A DNA stretch of 64,000 bases from CAVVDY01 sp963819645 (lineage in GTDB: Bacteria; Acidobacteriota; Terriglobia; Terriglobales; Acidobacteriaceae). Under the pieces are notes generated by a model. It made no database searches, was not told where the DNA came from, and worked only from the letters and a program-made list of their open reading frames with translations. The stretch's first letter is position 1. The number at the start of each line of letters is the position of its first letter. The translations under genes and the position numbers were made by a program. Positions 1 through 10,900 of the stretch are shown piece by piece. The DNA is taken from contig CAWFWZ010000001.1 of NCBI GenBank assembly GCA_963819645.1, positions 1,178,001-1,242,000 of the forward strand, written 5' to 3'.

Positions 1-81
1 ACTGCCCATCAGAGGTCTACAGCGATCGGCGAGTAACCCCTCAGAACGCCGATCGTCGAAAGAGTTCGAGTTGGCCTGCAC

Positions 82-771
82 TTGATGTTCCGACCACGCC
101 TTCCCGCCACACAAACCACTCCGGTTTTCACCACCGCGAACAAGCCCTCGCATGGCGCGATGACACTCTTCTCATATCAAACCATGTCAGCTTTCGGAAA
201 CCTGGCTAACAGTAATTGCTACTGCATAGCGGGGGATGCCGGCACCTGGAAGGACGAGGGTGGCCTGCCGACCACCACAGGCTACTTCCCGAAGGCCCCG
301 ATCCAGCGGCTGCCCGCCGTCCTGCTCCAGTTGTCGGGGGCACAACCGTTCTCCGCGGGTTCTGTCACCGTTACAAACATGGCCTGCACCTACCCGCAAG
401 GAGAGTCATTCAGCGTCAGCAACTGGTGCCAGCTTGGTTGGGGTGGCAACGCCGGACCAAACCCAACCTTTTTCGCGATTGACAATTCGGGGACGACTTT
501 GTGGTACATCCAGGCTTCTCTAAATCCTACGTCTAATCAGTACCAATGCTCCGGGGCTTGGCAAAAGGCCTGCCAATTGACATCCGGTGAAAATGCGGTT
601 GCTTTTGCCACTCCATCCCCCAATTTGGGCCCGACCCTCGTCGCCATGCAGGATGTGGATTACACAGTAAAGATTCTGGCTGTGGGCACAGACTCGAACC
701 TCTACCTGTCGGGGGCACCTATACGGGCAACAACTATTCTGATGCCACGTTTAACGATCCGGTGCCCATAG
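82..771 (+). CDS. Hypothetical protein, 3' end frameshifted
   Basis: I do not recognise the family. The frame is open back to a stop at 34-36, and a TTG/ATG pair at 82/85 is the first start, without a convincing ribosome binding site. The protein is rich in Gly, Ser, Thr, Trp and Cys, as secreted beta-rich proteins are. A stretch near the end (KILAVGTDSNLYLSG) resembles a blade of a tachylectin-like or WD-type propeller. After the G5 run at 711-715 the reading becomes arginine-rich and unnatural. One extra G would restore GTYTGNNYSDATFNDPVP and carry the frame to a stop at 792-794. The stop at 769-771 therefore looks like the result of an indel. The 5' part may also be missing, with the gene entering from left of the window. 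The next entry is probably the continuation of this protein. Confidence 0.5.
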   Translation: MMFRPRLPATQTTPVFTTANKPSHGAMTLFSYQTMSAFGNLANSNCYCIAGDAGTWKDEGGLPTTTGYFPKAPIQRLPAVLLQLSGAQPFSAGSVTVTNMACTYPQGESFSVSNWCQLGWGGNAGPNPTFFAIDNSGTTLWYIQASLNPTSNQYQCSGAWQKACQLTSGENAVAFATPSPNLGPTLVAMQDVDYTVKILAVGTDSNLYLSGAPIRATTILMPRLTIRCP

Positions 772-849
772 CTCCCCGTCCTGCCACAAACTAAGCTCAC
801 TTTCTTTTCTACTCTTCTCAAGAATAACTACAGCGCCTCGCAACTAACG

Positions 850-2037
850 TTGCCAAAGCTTCCCCCGAAGCAAGTAACTGTGGCGAGCGGAATCGGGGGA
901 GCGGCTTCGCGCACAGCCTCCGACACTGCAGTGACCACTCTAGTAACCAACTGGAAGGCAAGTTCGAATCCGGCATCCAGCCTCCAGCAGGAGCAACTAG
1001 CGTCCACCGCCAACGCGGCACTGCTGCCCGTGGCCGGCCTGGCGACGGAACTGCTCCCCTACGCCAAGCTGGCGGTGAACAGCGTATTGGGCATGGTAGC
1101 CGCGGATTTCAACACACTGGAAGATACCTTTACAACCACGAACCTGAATATCCCGTTTGTGTCGCAACTTTACAATCTTGTTTTCCAGCAGCCGCAACAG
1201 CAGCCGATGACGGTGCTTGACCTGATCTGCGCCGGCATCGCCATCCCAGCGGTGACGGCATATGAGGAGATCACTGGCGGCCAGAAGCCTTTTCCAAGTG
1301 GAACGGCCGATGACTTTACGGCCGTATTCACCGCTGATAACCTCTTGGCACTATGGGGTCTGGCGGAATCGGGGTGGAAGCAGCAAGTTATGGCATCCAA
1401 CTCGAACGCGGTCGCGGTCCTGCAAAATGCGGCGGCTTTGTTAGGCTTGGGCGGCGCGCTGCCGCGTGCGGATCTGGATGCGATCCTGGATAGCGCGGCT
1501 ATTGCCAACCTGTCTGCCGGGCCCCCATCCTTCGTCCTGAGTGTGGCGAGCATTGCATCATCGCTGGCACTCTTCGCGAGCTCGGCTTGTAGCGAAATTG
1601 CGACGCTGCTGCAGAATCCGTCAAGCAATGCGCCTACTGACTCCGCGTTGGCGGCGTTCATCGTGAGCGGCGCCCAGTTTGGCATCGACACTCTATTCAC
1701 TTGCATACCGACGACCGCCAAAGTACTGCGGCTGGATGGCGACGGCGGCATTTGCATGGATATGGCCTTGTCGAGTGTTTCCGCCGCTCTTTCGGCGCTG
1801 TCTGATGCAACGCCACCAGTAGTCCCGCCGATCGCACTTGGGGGCGATGTGCTTTCGCTGGTCGCGGCAATTGGGCACGTCGGGCTGTTAAGTGGAATGG
1901 CGGGAGCCGAAGAGACCTACGGTGGAACGGTTGTGGTCTCAATGCTGCTGGATTACATGAGTGACGAATATAACCTGCTTGAGGCGGCCAACGCCGCGGC
2001 ATCACTGCCACAGTCGGCGAGCGCTCAAAGCGCATAG
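850..2037 (+). CDS. Hypothetical alanine-rich protein, probable C-terminal part of the preceding gene
   Basis: The product is an Ala/Ser/Leu-rich, mostly helical protein of about 395 residues with no family I can name. It has no signal peptide at its nominal TTG start. The reading frame is open and protein-like well upstream of 850, back to the stop at 769-771 (for example KNNYSASQLTL just before position 850). The start is therefore probably artificial. A segment near residue 115 (TVLDLICAGIAIPAVTAYEE) resembles a hydrophobic segment I associate with large secreted hypothetical proteins; this is a weak recollection. Two compensating single-base changes, near 711-715 and near 789-795, would fuse this with the preceding frame into one protein of more than 600 residues. 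Confidence 0.5.
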   Translation: MPKLPPKQVTVASGIGGAASRTASDTAVTTLVTNWKASSNPASSLQQEQLASTANAALLPVAGLATELLPYAKLAVNSVLGMVAADFNTLEDTFTTTNLNIPFVSQLYNLVFQQPQQQPMTVLDLICAGIAIPAVTAYEEITGGQKPFPSGTADDFTAVFTADNLLALWGLAESGWKQQVMASNSNAVAVLQNAAALLGLGGALPRADLDAILDSAAIANLSAGPPSFVLSVASIASSLALFASSACSEIATLLQNPSSNAPTDSALAAFIVSGAQFGIDTLFTCIPTTAKVLRLDGDGGICMDMALSSVSAALSALSDATPPVVPPIALGGDVLSLVAAIGHVGLLSGMAGAEETYGGTVVVSMLLDYMSDEYNLLEAANAAASLPQSASAQSA

Positions 2038-2690
2038 AAGGTCAAACACCGTGCCGCCAGCATCGTCGGTACTGGGACCGGGGTGAGATGCGCACCGCAG
2101 TTCGTAGGTCTTTCGCAAGGCTTTGCAGTGCCGCACCGCTTCCGACTGGCTGGAGATGCTACTCCGCATCGCACGGACATACTCTACTGCCAGTGATCTC
2201 TCGCGGTTTAGTATGAAGCTCAAGGAATGCTCAGCGAGGACTACTTGTTATTCGTAGACGCTGGCTAACAGCGCCACCCTGATAGCGCTATAGAGAACGC
2301 CCGTGACTTCCTCCAAGGCGGCCAGCATTCCGACAGCGCCGGTCTGTAACGGTGGCGCCGTTGTGCAGGATCGATCCCGGATAGAAAACGTCGATGGTGG
2401 AGTAGAAGGCGAACCACTGCATCCCCTGAATGCCACAAATTCTTGGGGTGCCACAAAAGTGGGCGGAACCTACTAATGTTTTTATAGATTTAACGAATTT
2501 CATGTACACTCGACCGCAGATTGCATGCGCTGCATTCTCGGCCATCGACTTTTTCCGACTACTAGACTCATTTAGCACCGGCACTCGACACTTCGGGGAG
2601 CATCGAGCTGCCGGATTCGTTGACATCACTAGCGCGCGATGCTAACGTCTGCGCCCAAGCATACAAAGTTAAGGCGCGCAACCAGCGGTA
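2038..2690 (+). other. Intergenic region without a supported gene
   Basis: I see no gene with protein-like composition. A short open frame at 2430-2645 has no ribosome binding site or recognisable product. The local AT-rich stretch at 2470-2510 could hold the promoter of the large gene that follows, but no clear -35/-10 pair can be assigned. Confidence 0.4.
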
Positions 2691-5600
2691 GTGATCTACT
2701 TCCGGGCTCGCATGAAAAGTGGTGGGAGGCAAGACCTTAGCTCGAATCCATCAGTCATTTATCGGTCGGACCGCGCCATTTTTCCAGCCGTTCGCACCAG
2801 TACACCATCAAAGTGCTATAGCGGTCTTCTGAAGGTTCCTGCCGTTTGCCTGCTCGTGATTCTGGTTTGCGCAATTGCGCAAGCCCAGGCGCCGACCACA
2901 ACTACCCTGAGCGTTTCGCCCAATATCGCGACGGCAGGGCAGGTCGTCACCTTAACGGCCACCGTCACCAGCGGCAGCCTCCCGGTCGCCGTGGGTACAG
3001 TGACCTTCCTCAGCGGTACTCAGCCGCTGGGAACAGTGCAAGTCAAGAAGTCCGACGGGACGGCCACACTCAAGACGAGGTTCGCGCCGGGAAGCGATAC
3101 GCTGACGGCCCGATACAACGGCCCCAGGTCTTTTCTGCCCAGCACTTCGACGTCGCAGCCGCTAATCGTCACCGGCACCGAACTGACGATCAGTACGCTC
3201 AGCGCCGTGCCGCACGGCAGCAATTACGACTTCACGCTGAACGTCTTCGGCTTCGGATTTCCCGCACCCACCGGGATGGCAAGCCTGGACGAGTTACAAG
3301 TTCCACCGATTCATCTTGGCGACTTCACCCTGGCAGGGCCGGGAGCCTTCACCTTCCAACCGGCGCAAACGTATGCGACCGGCACGGCCCCTAATGGCAA
3401 CGCGGTTGGTGATTTCAACGGCGACGGTATCGTCGATCTAGCAGTAGCTAATTTTAATGACGGCACGATCGGTGTGCTGCTGGGCAAGGGCGACGGCACC
3501 TTCCAGCCGCAAAAGACGTACGCGGCCCCTCCGGGGCCAATCGACATCGCAGTAGCTGATTTCGACGCGGACGGCTTTCCCGACCTGGCTGTGACGAATC
3601 AGAGTAACGGACAAGTCAGTGTGCTCTTGAATAACGGCGACGGCACCTTTAAGTCGCCGCAGACCTACTCCGTCGGCTTTGCGCCTAACGGCATCGCAGC
3701 GGCTGATTTCAATCGGGACGGCATTGCCGATCTCGTGATAGCGAACAGAGATCGTACGGTCAGCGTGCTGCTGGGCAAGGGCGACGGCACCTTCCAGGCA
3801 CAGGTCACATACGCGGTCGGCTCAACATCTTTCGGCGTTGCGGTAGATGATTTTAACGGCGACGGCATTCCCGATCTCGCGGTGACGAATGCAGCTGACG
3901 ATACAGTCAGCGTTTTGCTGGGCAACGGTGACGGCACTTTCCAGACGCAGCAGCCGTATGCGACCGGCGCTTTCCCTCGTCTGATTGCAAGTGGTGATTT
4001 CAACCGGGACGGTATTGTTGATCTTGCTGTAACAGATGAAAAGGACGGCACCGTGAGTGTGCTCCTAGGTAATGGCGACGGCACTTTCAAGCCACAGGTG
4101 GCATACGCGGTCGGCACGGGTCCGCAAGGTATCGCAATAGCCGATTTCAACGGCGACGGATTTGCCGACATAGCCGTAACCAACGGTTGCCCCGTCATCC
4201 AGTGTCAGAGTGTTGGAACGGTGAGCATACTTCTGGGCAAGGGCGACGGCACTTTTCAGCCGCAGCAGGAATACGCGACCGGCGGCAGTGGTCCTTTGGG
4301 CATCGCAGTCGCTGATTTTAATGGCGATGGTGTTCCGGATGTGGCCGCCAACAATCAAGGATCGAATAACGTCAGCGTATTGATCGCGGGAACCTCGACC
4401 ACCGGTACGCTGACCAACGTCACGGTGGTTGGCCTGGGCATGCAAACGGTGCAGAGCACCTACTCGCCCAATACCCAGTTCTACAAGGGTGGAACCTCGA
4501 ACAAGCTGCAGCTCACCGGCACCCAACTGGCGACGACGACTGCGGTGACTGTCGACATCAATCCCAGCCAGTACCTGCAGCAAGTCACGTTCACTGCGAC
4601 CGTGACTGCGCCGAACAACGGCAGCCCAACGGGAACTGTCAATTTTTCGAGCGACGAACAGGGAGCTCTCTGCAACGCCGTTCCGCTGACTCCGATCAGC
4701 GGCGCAAGCGTTGCCACCTGCGCAGTCTCGTTAAACATTGTCGGAAGTCACTTAATAACCGCTGCCTACAGCGGCGATAACAATTACTTGCCTGGTTCGG
4801 GCTCGCTTATCCAGCAGGTGAACCCGGCGAATACGTCGGTCGTTCTGGGGGCCAATCCGCCGAACCAGCAAGTCTTTGGGCAGCCCGTCACGCTTACGGC
4901 GACCGTTGCGGGAGCCTTCGGCGGAGTTCCGACGGGCACGGTGGACTTCACAGAAAGCAACCACCTGATCACTCTTTGTCTGGGAGCGCAACTGGTCAAC
5001 GGCGTTGCCACCTGCCAGACGTCGGCACTGCCGCTGGGCCAAGATAGTATCCTGGCAAACTACAACGGCGACAGCAATTTTGTCGGCAGCAATATGGCCC
5101 TGCCGTACAGGATTGTTAACAGCGGTTCTGCGACGACTCTTTCCCTCAACCCGCCGTCGCCGATAGTCGCGGGCCAAGTCGAGACGCTCACCGCCACCGT
5201 TACCAGCAACAATGAGCCGGTCCCCGCGGGCACCGTGACGTTCTTCAGCGGCACGCAGTTGTTGGGAACAGTGCAAATTGTGACGTCGAATGGGGTGGCG
5301 ACGGCGACACTCAGGACACGGTTCGCGCCGGGAAGCGATATGCTGACCGCACGCTACAACGGGACGAACCAGATCGGCATAAGCACTTCGGCGCCGCAAC
5401 CGCTGATCGTCACGGGAACCGAGCCGACCATCAGCACGCTTACGGCGACACCCAATGGGAGTAATTATGATTTCAGCCTGAACGTATTCGGTTTCGGGTT
5501 CCCCGCGCCGTCTGGAACAGCAAGTTTGGACGAGACGTCGTTGCCCATTCATCTCGGAGACTTCTCGCTGGCAGGGCCGGGCGCGCTTGCTTTCCAGGCT

Positions 5601-7931
5601 CCGGTGACCTACCCGGGCAACCCAAGTAATGGAATTGCGATTGGGGACTTCAACAACGACGGCATACCTGACTTGGTCGTATCCAACACGAGCGCCAAAA
5701 CCCTCAGTGTCTACTTGGGCAACCCTGACGGGACCTTCGGTTCGCCGACGACAATTTTTGCTGAGTTTCCCACAGGAGTCGCCGTGGGCGACTTTGACGC
5801 CGATGGCAATTTGGACATTGCGGTTGCTACTGAGACGAGTTCCTTCTACGTGTTCTTTGGCGATGGGCATGGGACATTCGTGCCCATACAGGTATTCGCC
5901 TCTAGCGATACTGGTAACAAACTTGCAGTAGGAGACTTCAATAACGACGGACTACCCGACATTGCGGTTATAAGTGGCCTTGGTATCCCGAATTTCGTGG
6001 ACGTGGCCCTGAACAACGGTAACAGAACATTCGCTGCACCGCAGTCAGTGACGTTCGGAGCCGTCTTGAGAGACATTGGAGTGGGTGATTTCAATAAGGA
6101 CGGAAACCTTGACGTTGCGGTTACCGATTTCAGTAACAACCAGGTCGATGTGCTGTTGGGCGACGGCATGGGCGGACTGGGCACGCCAACGAGTTTTCCT
6201 GTCGGAAACCAGCCTTTCGGCTTGGTAGTCTCGGATTTCAACGCGGATGCCAACGCGGATCTTGCCACAGCCAACTCAGGAGACGGGACGGTGAGTGTGC
6301 TGTTGGGCATGGGAAATGGCAACTTCCAAACGCAGCAAACCTTCGGACAAGGGGCAGGGGTTACTACGGCCATCGCGACTGCGGACTGGAATGGGGACAA
6401 TATCCCGGACCTTGCCGTGACCTCTGGTAGTTCGCAAATCAGCATATTGCCAGGCAAAGGAGATGGAACTTTTCCAACCTTCCAGTCTTACCAAGCTGTG
6501 TCGGGCATAACAGCTTTAGCTGCGTCGGACCTCAATGGCGACGGTGTTCCGGATGTCGTTACCGCAAATGCTGGCTCGAATAACGTTAGCGTGTTGATCG
6601 CGGGAACCTCGACTCAGGCTCAACTGCCGAATGTTGTCGTGCCTGGGCAAGGACAACAGACCGTGCAGGCTACCTACGCGCCTGATGCCAACGCTGCGAT
6701 TTATGCAGGCAGCATGTCCAACGTTGTAACCGTGACGGGGAGCCCGAACTCTACGGTAACGGCACTGACCGCCGACTTCAATCCCAGCGGAATTACGCAG
6801 GCGGTGACCTTCAGGGCAACGGTGCAGGGCGCTAGCGGCAGTCCGACCGGAACTGTAACGTTCACGGCGGATGGAACGAATCTCTGCGTGGCCGTTCCGC
6901 TGCAGCCCTTGACGAACGCCGGCTTCGCGACCTGCATGACGTCGAACCTCGCATTCGGCGGTCACACTATCGTCGCGACCTATGGCGGTGACAGCTTCTA
7001 CCTGCCGAGCACGTCGATGTCGCGGACGGAGACGATCGGCAAGATCACGAACTATATTGTGGCGCTTTCCGTGCAGGCGGTAAACCAGGGCAACAGCATC
7101 ATGCTGACGGCCACAGTCGAGCCGCAGCACTGTGATCTGGTGTGCACACCCCCGGCGCAGGTGGTGCCGACCGGGACAGTAACCTTCGGCACAAGCCCAA
7201 ATGACTTGACGAGCCTCGGCACGGCACAGCTCGATAGCCAGGCGATGGCGAGCATAACCGTCACCAATCTCAGCAATCTTTCGGCCATATACGCACAGTA
7301 TCTCGGAGACGCGAATTTCTATTCTGCAACTTCTACTATGCAGCAAGACCCGACTGCTCCGCCGCTGGTTGTGCAGAGCGCAACTACCACCGCGGGCTCT
7401 GTCTTGTCGGTAGCCTTGAACCTCACTGTAGACTTCCCGCCGGGCACCAACTACTTCAAGCAAATAACGTGCAACGCTCCCATCGCGCTAGGAATTACCT
7501 GTACTCCGAATCCCGCGATTATTACCAGCAATGCCCAAGCCAATGTGGAGATAACGACGTCAGGGAATATTGCCTACCTGCGAATACCTGGAACTTCTGG
7601 TAGAGATGTGTATCGAGTGCTGGCGCTTGCGACACAGCTCGGTCTCCCGGCGGTCGTTTGGTTGGGATTTGCGTCTGGTCCTCAGCGGCGCAGGAAACGC
7701 GTTGCCGGAACTCTGCTGCTGCTGCTGGCATGCTCGCCGATTCTTATGACGAGCTGTGGTGGCAGCTTCGCTCCGGCAGTTCCTCCGGGCGGCTCCAGCA
7801 ATGCAACTCCTCCGGGAACCTATTTCATTACTGGAACGGCGACGCTCTATGAGAAAGCCGCGTCACAAGCCGGCGGGAATTTGCAGATCGGCACGCCACA
7901 GAGCTTTCTGATTCAGTTGTTAGTTAAATAG
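2691..7931 (+). CDS. Giant secreted Ig-like / FG-GAP (VCBS) repeat protein
   Basis: A 1746-residue exported protein. A hydrophobic signal segment lies at about residues 48-66 and ends in AQAQA. The start is GTG 2691 or ATG 2712, neither with a good ribosome binding site. The order is: an Ig-like-3 domain (about 68-165); about seven FG-GAP/VCBS propeller repeats with the Ca-binding pattern DFNGDGxxDLAV (about 235-570); more Ig-like domains to about 810; a second Ig-like plus FG-GAP unit (about 815-1340); and further Ig-like domains. The C-terminus has two hydrophobic segments around RRRKR, then SCGGS and a short beta-rich tail. The second module closely repeats the first, including the linker NVFGFGFPAP, so an internal duplication produced the length. 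The role is probably cell-surface or adhesive; no catalytic domain is visible. It is intact despite its size, unlike several neighbours. Confidence 0.88.
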   Translation: MIYFRARMKSGGRQDLSSNPSVIYRSDRAIFPAVRTSTPSKCYSGLLKVPAVCLLVILVCAIAQAQAPTTTTLSVSPNIATAGQVVTLTATVTSGSLPVAVGTVTFLSGTQPLGTVQVKKSDGTATLKTRFAPGSDTLTARYNGPRSFLPSTSTSQPLIVTGTELTISTLSAVPHGSNYDFTLNVFGFGFPAPTGMASLDELQVPPIHLGDFTLAGPGAFTFQPAQTYATGTAPNGNAVGDFNGDGIVDLAVANFNDGTIGVLLGKGDGTFQPQKTYAAPPGPIDIAVADFDADGFPDLAVTNQSNGQVSVLLNNGDGTFKSPQTYSVGFAPNGIAAADFNRDGIADLVIANRDRTVSVLLGKGDGTFQAQVTYAVGSTSFGVAVDDFNGDGIPDLAVTNAADDTVSVLLGNGDGTFQTQQPYATGAFPRLIASGDFNRDGIVDLAVTDEKDGTVSVLLGNGDGTFKPQVAYAVGTGPQGIAIADFNGDGFADIAVTNGCPVIQCQSVGTVSILLGKGDGTFQPQQEYATGGSGPLGIAVADFNGDGVPDVAANNQGSNNVSVLIAGTSTTGTLTNVTVVGLGMQTVQSTYSPNTQFYKGGTSNKLQLTGTQLATTTAVTVDINPSQYLQQVTFTATVTAPNNGSPTGTVNFSSDEQGALCNAVPLTPISGASVATCAVSLNIVGSHLITAAYSGDNNYLPGSGSLIQQVNPANTSVVLGANPPNQQVFGQPVTLTATVAGAFGGVPTGTVDFTESNHLITLCLGAQLVNGVATCQTSALPLGQDSILANYNGDSNFVGSNMALPYRIVNSGSATTLSLNPPSPIVAGQVETLTATVTSNNEPVPAGTVTFFSGTQLLGTVQIVTSNGVATATLRTRFAPGSDMLTARYNGTNQIGISTSAPQPLIVTGTEPTISTLTATPNGSNYDFSLNVFGFGFPAPSGTASLDETSLPIHLGDFSLAGPGALAFQAPVTYPGNPSNGIAIGDFNNDGIPDLVVSNTSAKTLSVYLGNPDGTFGSPTTIFAEFPTGVAVGDFDADGNLDIAVATETSSFYVFFGDGHGTFVPIQVFASSDTGNKLAVGDFNNDGLPDIAVISGLGIPNFVDVALNNGNRTFAAPQSVTFGAVLRDIGVGDFNKDGNLDVAVTDFSNNQVDVLLGDGMGGLGTPTSFPVGNQPFGLVVSDFNADANADLATANSGDGTVSVLLGMGNGNFQTQQTFGQGAGVTTAIATADWNGDNIPDLAVTSGSSQISILPGKGDGTFPTFQSYQAVSGITALAASDLNGDGVPDVVTANAGSNNVSVLIAGTSTQAQLPNVVVPGQGQQTVQATYAPDANAAIYAGSMSNVVTVTGSPNSTVTALTADFNPSGITQAVTFRATVQGASGSPTGTVTFTADGTNLCVAVPLQPLTNAGFATCMTSNLAFGGHTIVATYGGDSFYLPSTSMSRTETIGKITNYIVALSVQAVNQGNSIMLTATVEPQHCDLVCTPPAQVVPTGTVTFGTSPNDLTSLGTAQLDSQAMASITVTNLSNLSAIYAQYLGDANFYSATSTMQQDPTAPPLVVQSATTTAGSVLSVALNLTVDFPPGTNYFKQITCNAPIALGITCTPNPAIITSNAQANVEITTSGNIAYLRIPGTSGRDVYRVLALATQLGLPAVVWLGFASGPQRRRKRVAGTLLLLLACSPILMTSCGGSFAPAVPPGGSSNATPPGTYFITGTATLYEKAASQAGGNLQIGTPQSFLIQLLVK

Positions 7932-7998
7932 TCGTCAGGAGCAACTTGCGGACTACTTCTGCTGAATGATTTATCGGACCATCCATAGGAGACCTTCC

Positions 7999-10900
7999 GT
8001 GTGCCGGAGATTCTGGGTTGGGACACTGGTGTTGTTGACGTTCGCGGCGATTGCCGCTCAAGCACAGGACAAGGCACTCCTGACCGGCGACGTGGTCAAC
8101 GATCAGGACCAGCCGATGGCGGGTGTCCTGGTTACGCTCCAGAACGATCAACTTGGAGTGAAAAAGACCTTCACGACCGAGAGTGATGGCACCTACGTCT
8201 TCGCCTTCGTTGGTCCAGCCGATGGCTATCGCATCGTGGCCACAGACGCCAATGGCGATAGCTTTGCGCCAGGCCAGGTACAGCTCACCGTTCAGGTTGG
8301 CGAACACCGCTACATCTTGCCGTCGTTTATAGAAGAGCCGAAGAAGGCCGCGGCACTGAACCCCCAGTTGTTTCCCGCTCCCCCAGCCCGGGCCGTGGTC
8401 GTTGCTGTCCGGAGTCACGCCGCCGGTGACACTTCCTGGTCTCTGGCGACGGTAGTTCCGGGAAGCCATGCGAACCCCGCACTGTTGCGGGCGGCTTCCT
8501 TTCAGGTGCTTCCCTTCAGGACCTTGGGCTATTTCGACGCCCTGCCCGGCGCTGGTCCGCGAGTCCCACAATCACAAACTGGAGCGCAGGGCAGCGGGGG
8601 GCCATCAGGGACGCCTGGTCCAGGCGCGCAGCCGGTTCTGAGCGGCAGCCAGAGGCCTCTCGTGCTGGAGAACCTCTCCACCGCGATGAGCGACGTCATC
8701 ACCAGCGCGCGATTGCGCACCCTGCCGCTGTACAACCGCAACTTCCTGGCCCTCGGGCTTCTCGCTTCCAGCACCTTCAATGTGCCTGCGGGATCGGTAT
8801 TGCAGGGAGCTACCTTCGGAGTATCAGGTCAGCGCCCGACCTCCAATGATTTCCTGATGGATGGAATGGACAACGTAGCTTCGGGCAACAATCAAGCTAT
8901 ACCTTTCCAAGTCAACGATGCTATCCAGGAGTTTCGGGTCGTCTATGCTACTCCGGACGCTCAGTATGGCCGCTCGACCGGCGGTGTAGTCAACGTAGTA
9001 ACACAGCGAGGTACCAATACATTTCACGGTAGTGTGTTCGGTTTCTTTGGTTCCGACAGTCTCAATGCTGCTTCACCTATCTCTGTGTACAGCGGCAGCG
9101 GCTTGGATCAAGCTGCGTCGTATGCGGGAGCCTACGTTCCGACTAACGCACAAAGTGTGGGTTTGGCTACCGATGTGTATCTTCCGCAGAACTACAACCA
9201 ATATGCAGCGACGGCACAGGCGCAAGGATTGCCCTGCACGACGCCAGGAGCTATGAAGGGCAGCCCCGATTGTTATCAAAAGTTCGATCCGGCGTCCATC
9301 CTGTCCGGGCACAATAGGTTCACTCAACCGTTTTCGTCTCAGCAGTTCGGAGCGCGCGCGGGAGGCGAGTTTCTGAAGAAGTGGTATTGGTTTGGAGACT
9401 ATGAAGGAACCCGTATCGATAATCCCAATCCTATCTTCGACCGCGTATCCGACAGCGTTTGACCTTAGCCGCGAGCAAGCTCTTTTTCCGCAGGGAAACC
9501 AAAGCGCGAAGATTGCCCATGACCTGCTCGCGCTATATCCGCAGTCGAATGTAGTTGGCGTTCCGGGAGCACTTGAGTTTTATCAAGGACAGGCGCCGAA
9601 CTATACTAACGTCGACAACTACATGGTTCGCTTTGACTTCAACCAGTCAGCCAAGTCGGAGTGGTCCTTTCGTTACAACATTCAGGACCTGCACCAGCTT
9701 CACGACGACAGCCTTCCGTCCTCGTCTGTCTATCCGGGGAATGGCTCAAATCGCAGCGTTTTGAACCAAAATCTAGCTCTGACCTTTACCCACTCCTTTT
9801 CCGACAAGCTGATCAATGAGGCCCGAATTGGATTTACCCGTTTCCAGGTGCTTGAGACACCGCAGGACCAGAGTTTCAACCCCGCTTCTGTCGGGCTTTC
9901 ATCAGGACCATTGAGCACCTTCCTGCTAGCCGGCCTTGACCCCCAATACAGCGGGGCCAAACCCGGCGTGAATGGCGCGTTAGGCGGGTGGGCTGACTCA
10001 GCATGGATTCCTTCAGCATCGCAAAACCCGCCCAGTAGCTCGCCCTTGATCTCTCCATCTACCGATGGATTGTTCCCCTTTCCACGGCTGGGAGCGCCTC
10101 TGGATTCGCCCGGACAGCGCCGCGACACCGCCGAAGAATACCTGGATAATGTTTCGCTTATCCGTGGCCGTCACTCTATCAAGTTTGGGGTCGAATTCCG
10201 CAACCTGCAGGACATTTTCATTAATGATGCATTCAGTCGCGGGATAGTCGCATCGGGCAATATTGGGGAGTTCGACAGTGACAGCGAAGGCTGTAACTCG
10301 CCCGGCTGCGTCGTGCCGGCGTTCACTAATCCATCGTTCGACTACTCACTCAAGCAGCAAGCGCCTTATCGTGGTGAATTCAATTCCTATGTCGCGGCCG
10401 GATACTTACAAGACACATGGCGGATAAAGAGCCATTTTGCGTTGAACCTCGGCCTTCGCTATGAGTATTTCTCGCCGCCAAAGGAAGCAAATGATCAAAT
10501 CTGGAACTACGATCCGGCGGCGAATGGACTGGTGCAAGAGGGCCACTCGCATGTGGTCGATCCGTTCGGCTACCCTTGCAGCACCGGCTTCGGCGCGGCG
10601 GCATTTATCTACCCGGCTGCGCCGCTTTACCTGCCATGGCGTTGCCAAACCACCGGAAACGGTAGCTTCCTACATGCCAATACTGCGCAATTCGAGCCTC
10701 GCATCGGAGTTCTCTGGTCAAACGCCGACTCCTCTACCGTCATCCGAGCGGGGTTCGGCATCTTCTACGATCAGCTTCCCACCAGCCAGATCGCTCGTCT
10801 TATGTTCAATCGACCAACGCAACTCAACATAAAAACCCCGCAGGCCGTCTATGGACAGAACTTTAACAGCTTCTATTGCGGTTCAGCGGTGCTTGGCCAA

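Noticed and set aside
1170..1757. 195-codon minus-strand frame
   Set aside because: Antisense to the Ala-rich hypothetical gene, without a ribosome binding site or recognisable product.
4752..5870. 372-codon minus-strand frame
   Set aside because: Shadow of the giant Ig/FG-GAP gene; basic, low-quality composition.
6516..7463. 315-codon minus-strand frame
   Set aside because: Shadow of the same giant gene on the opposite strand; Arg/Cys-rich.
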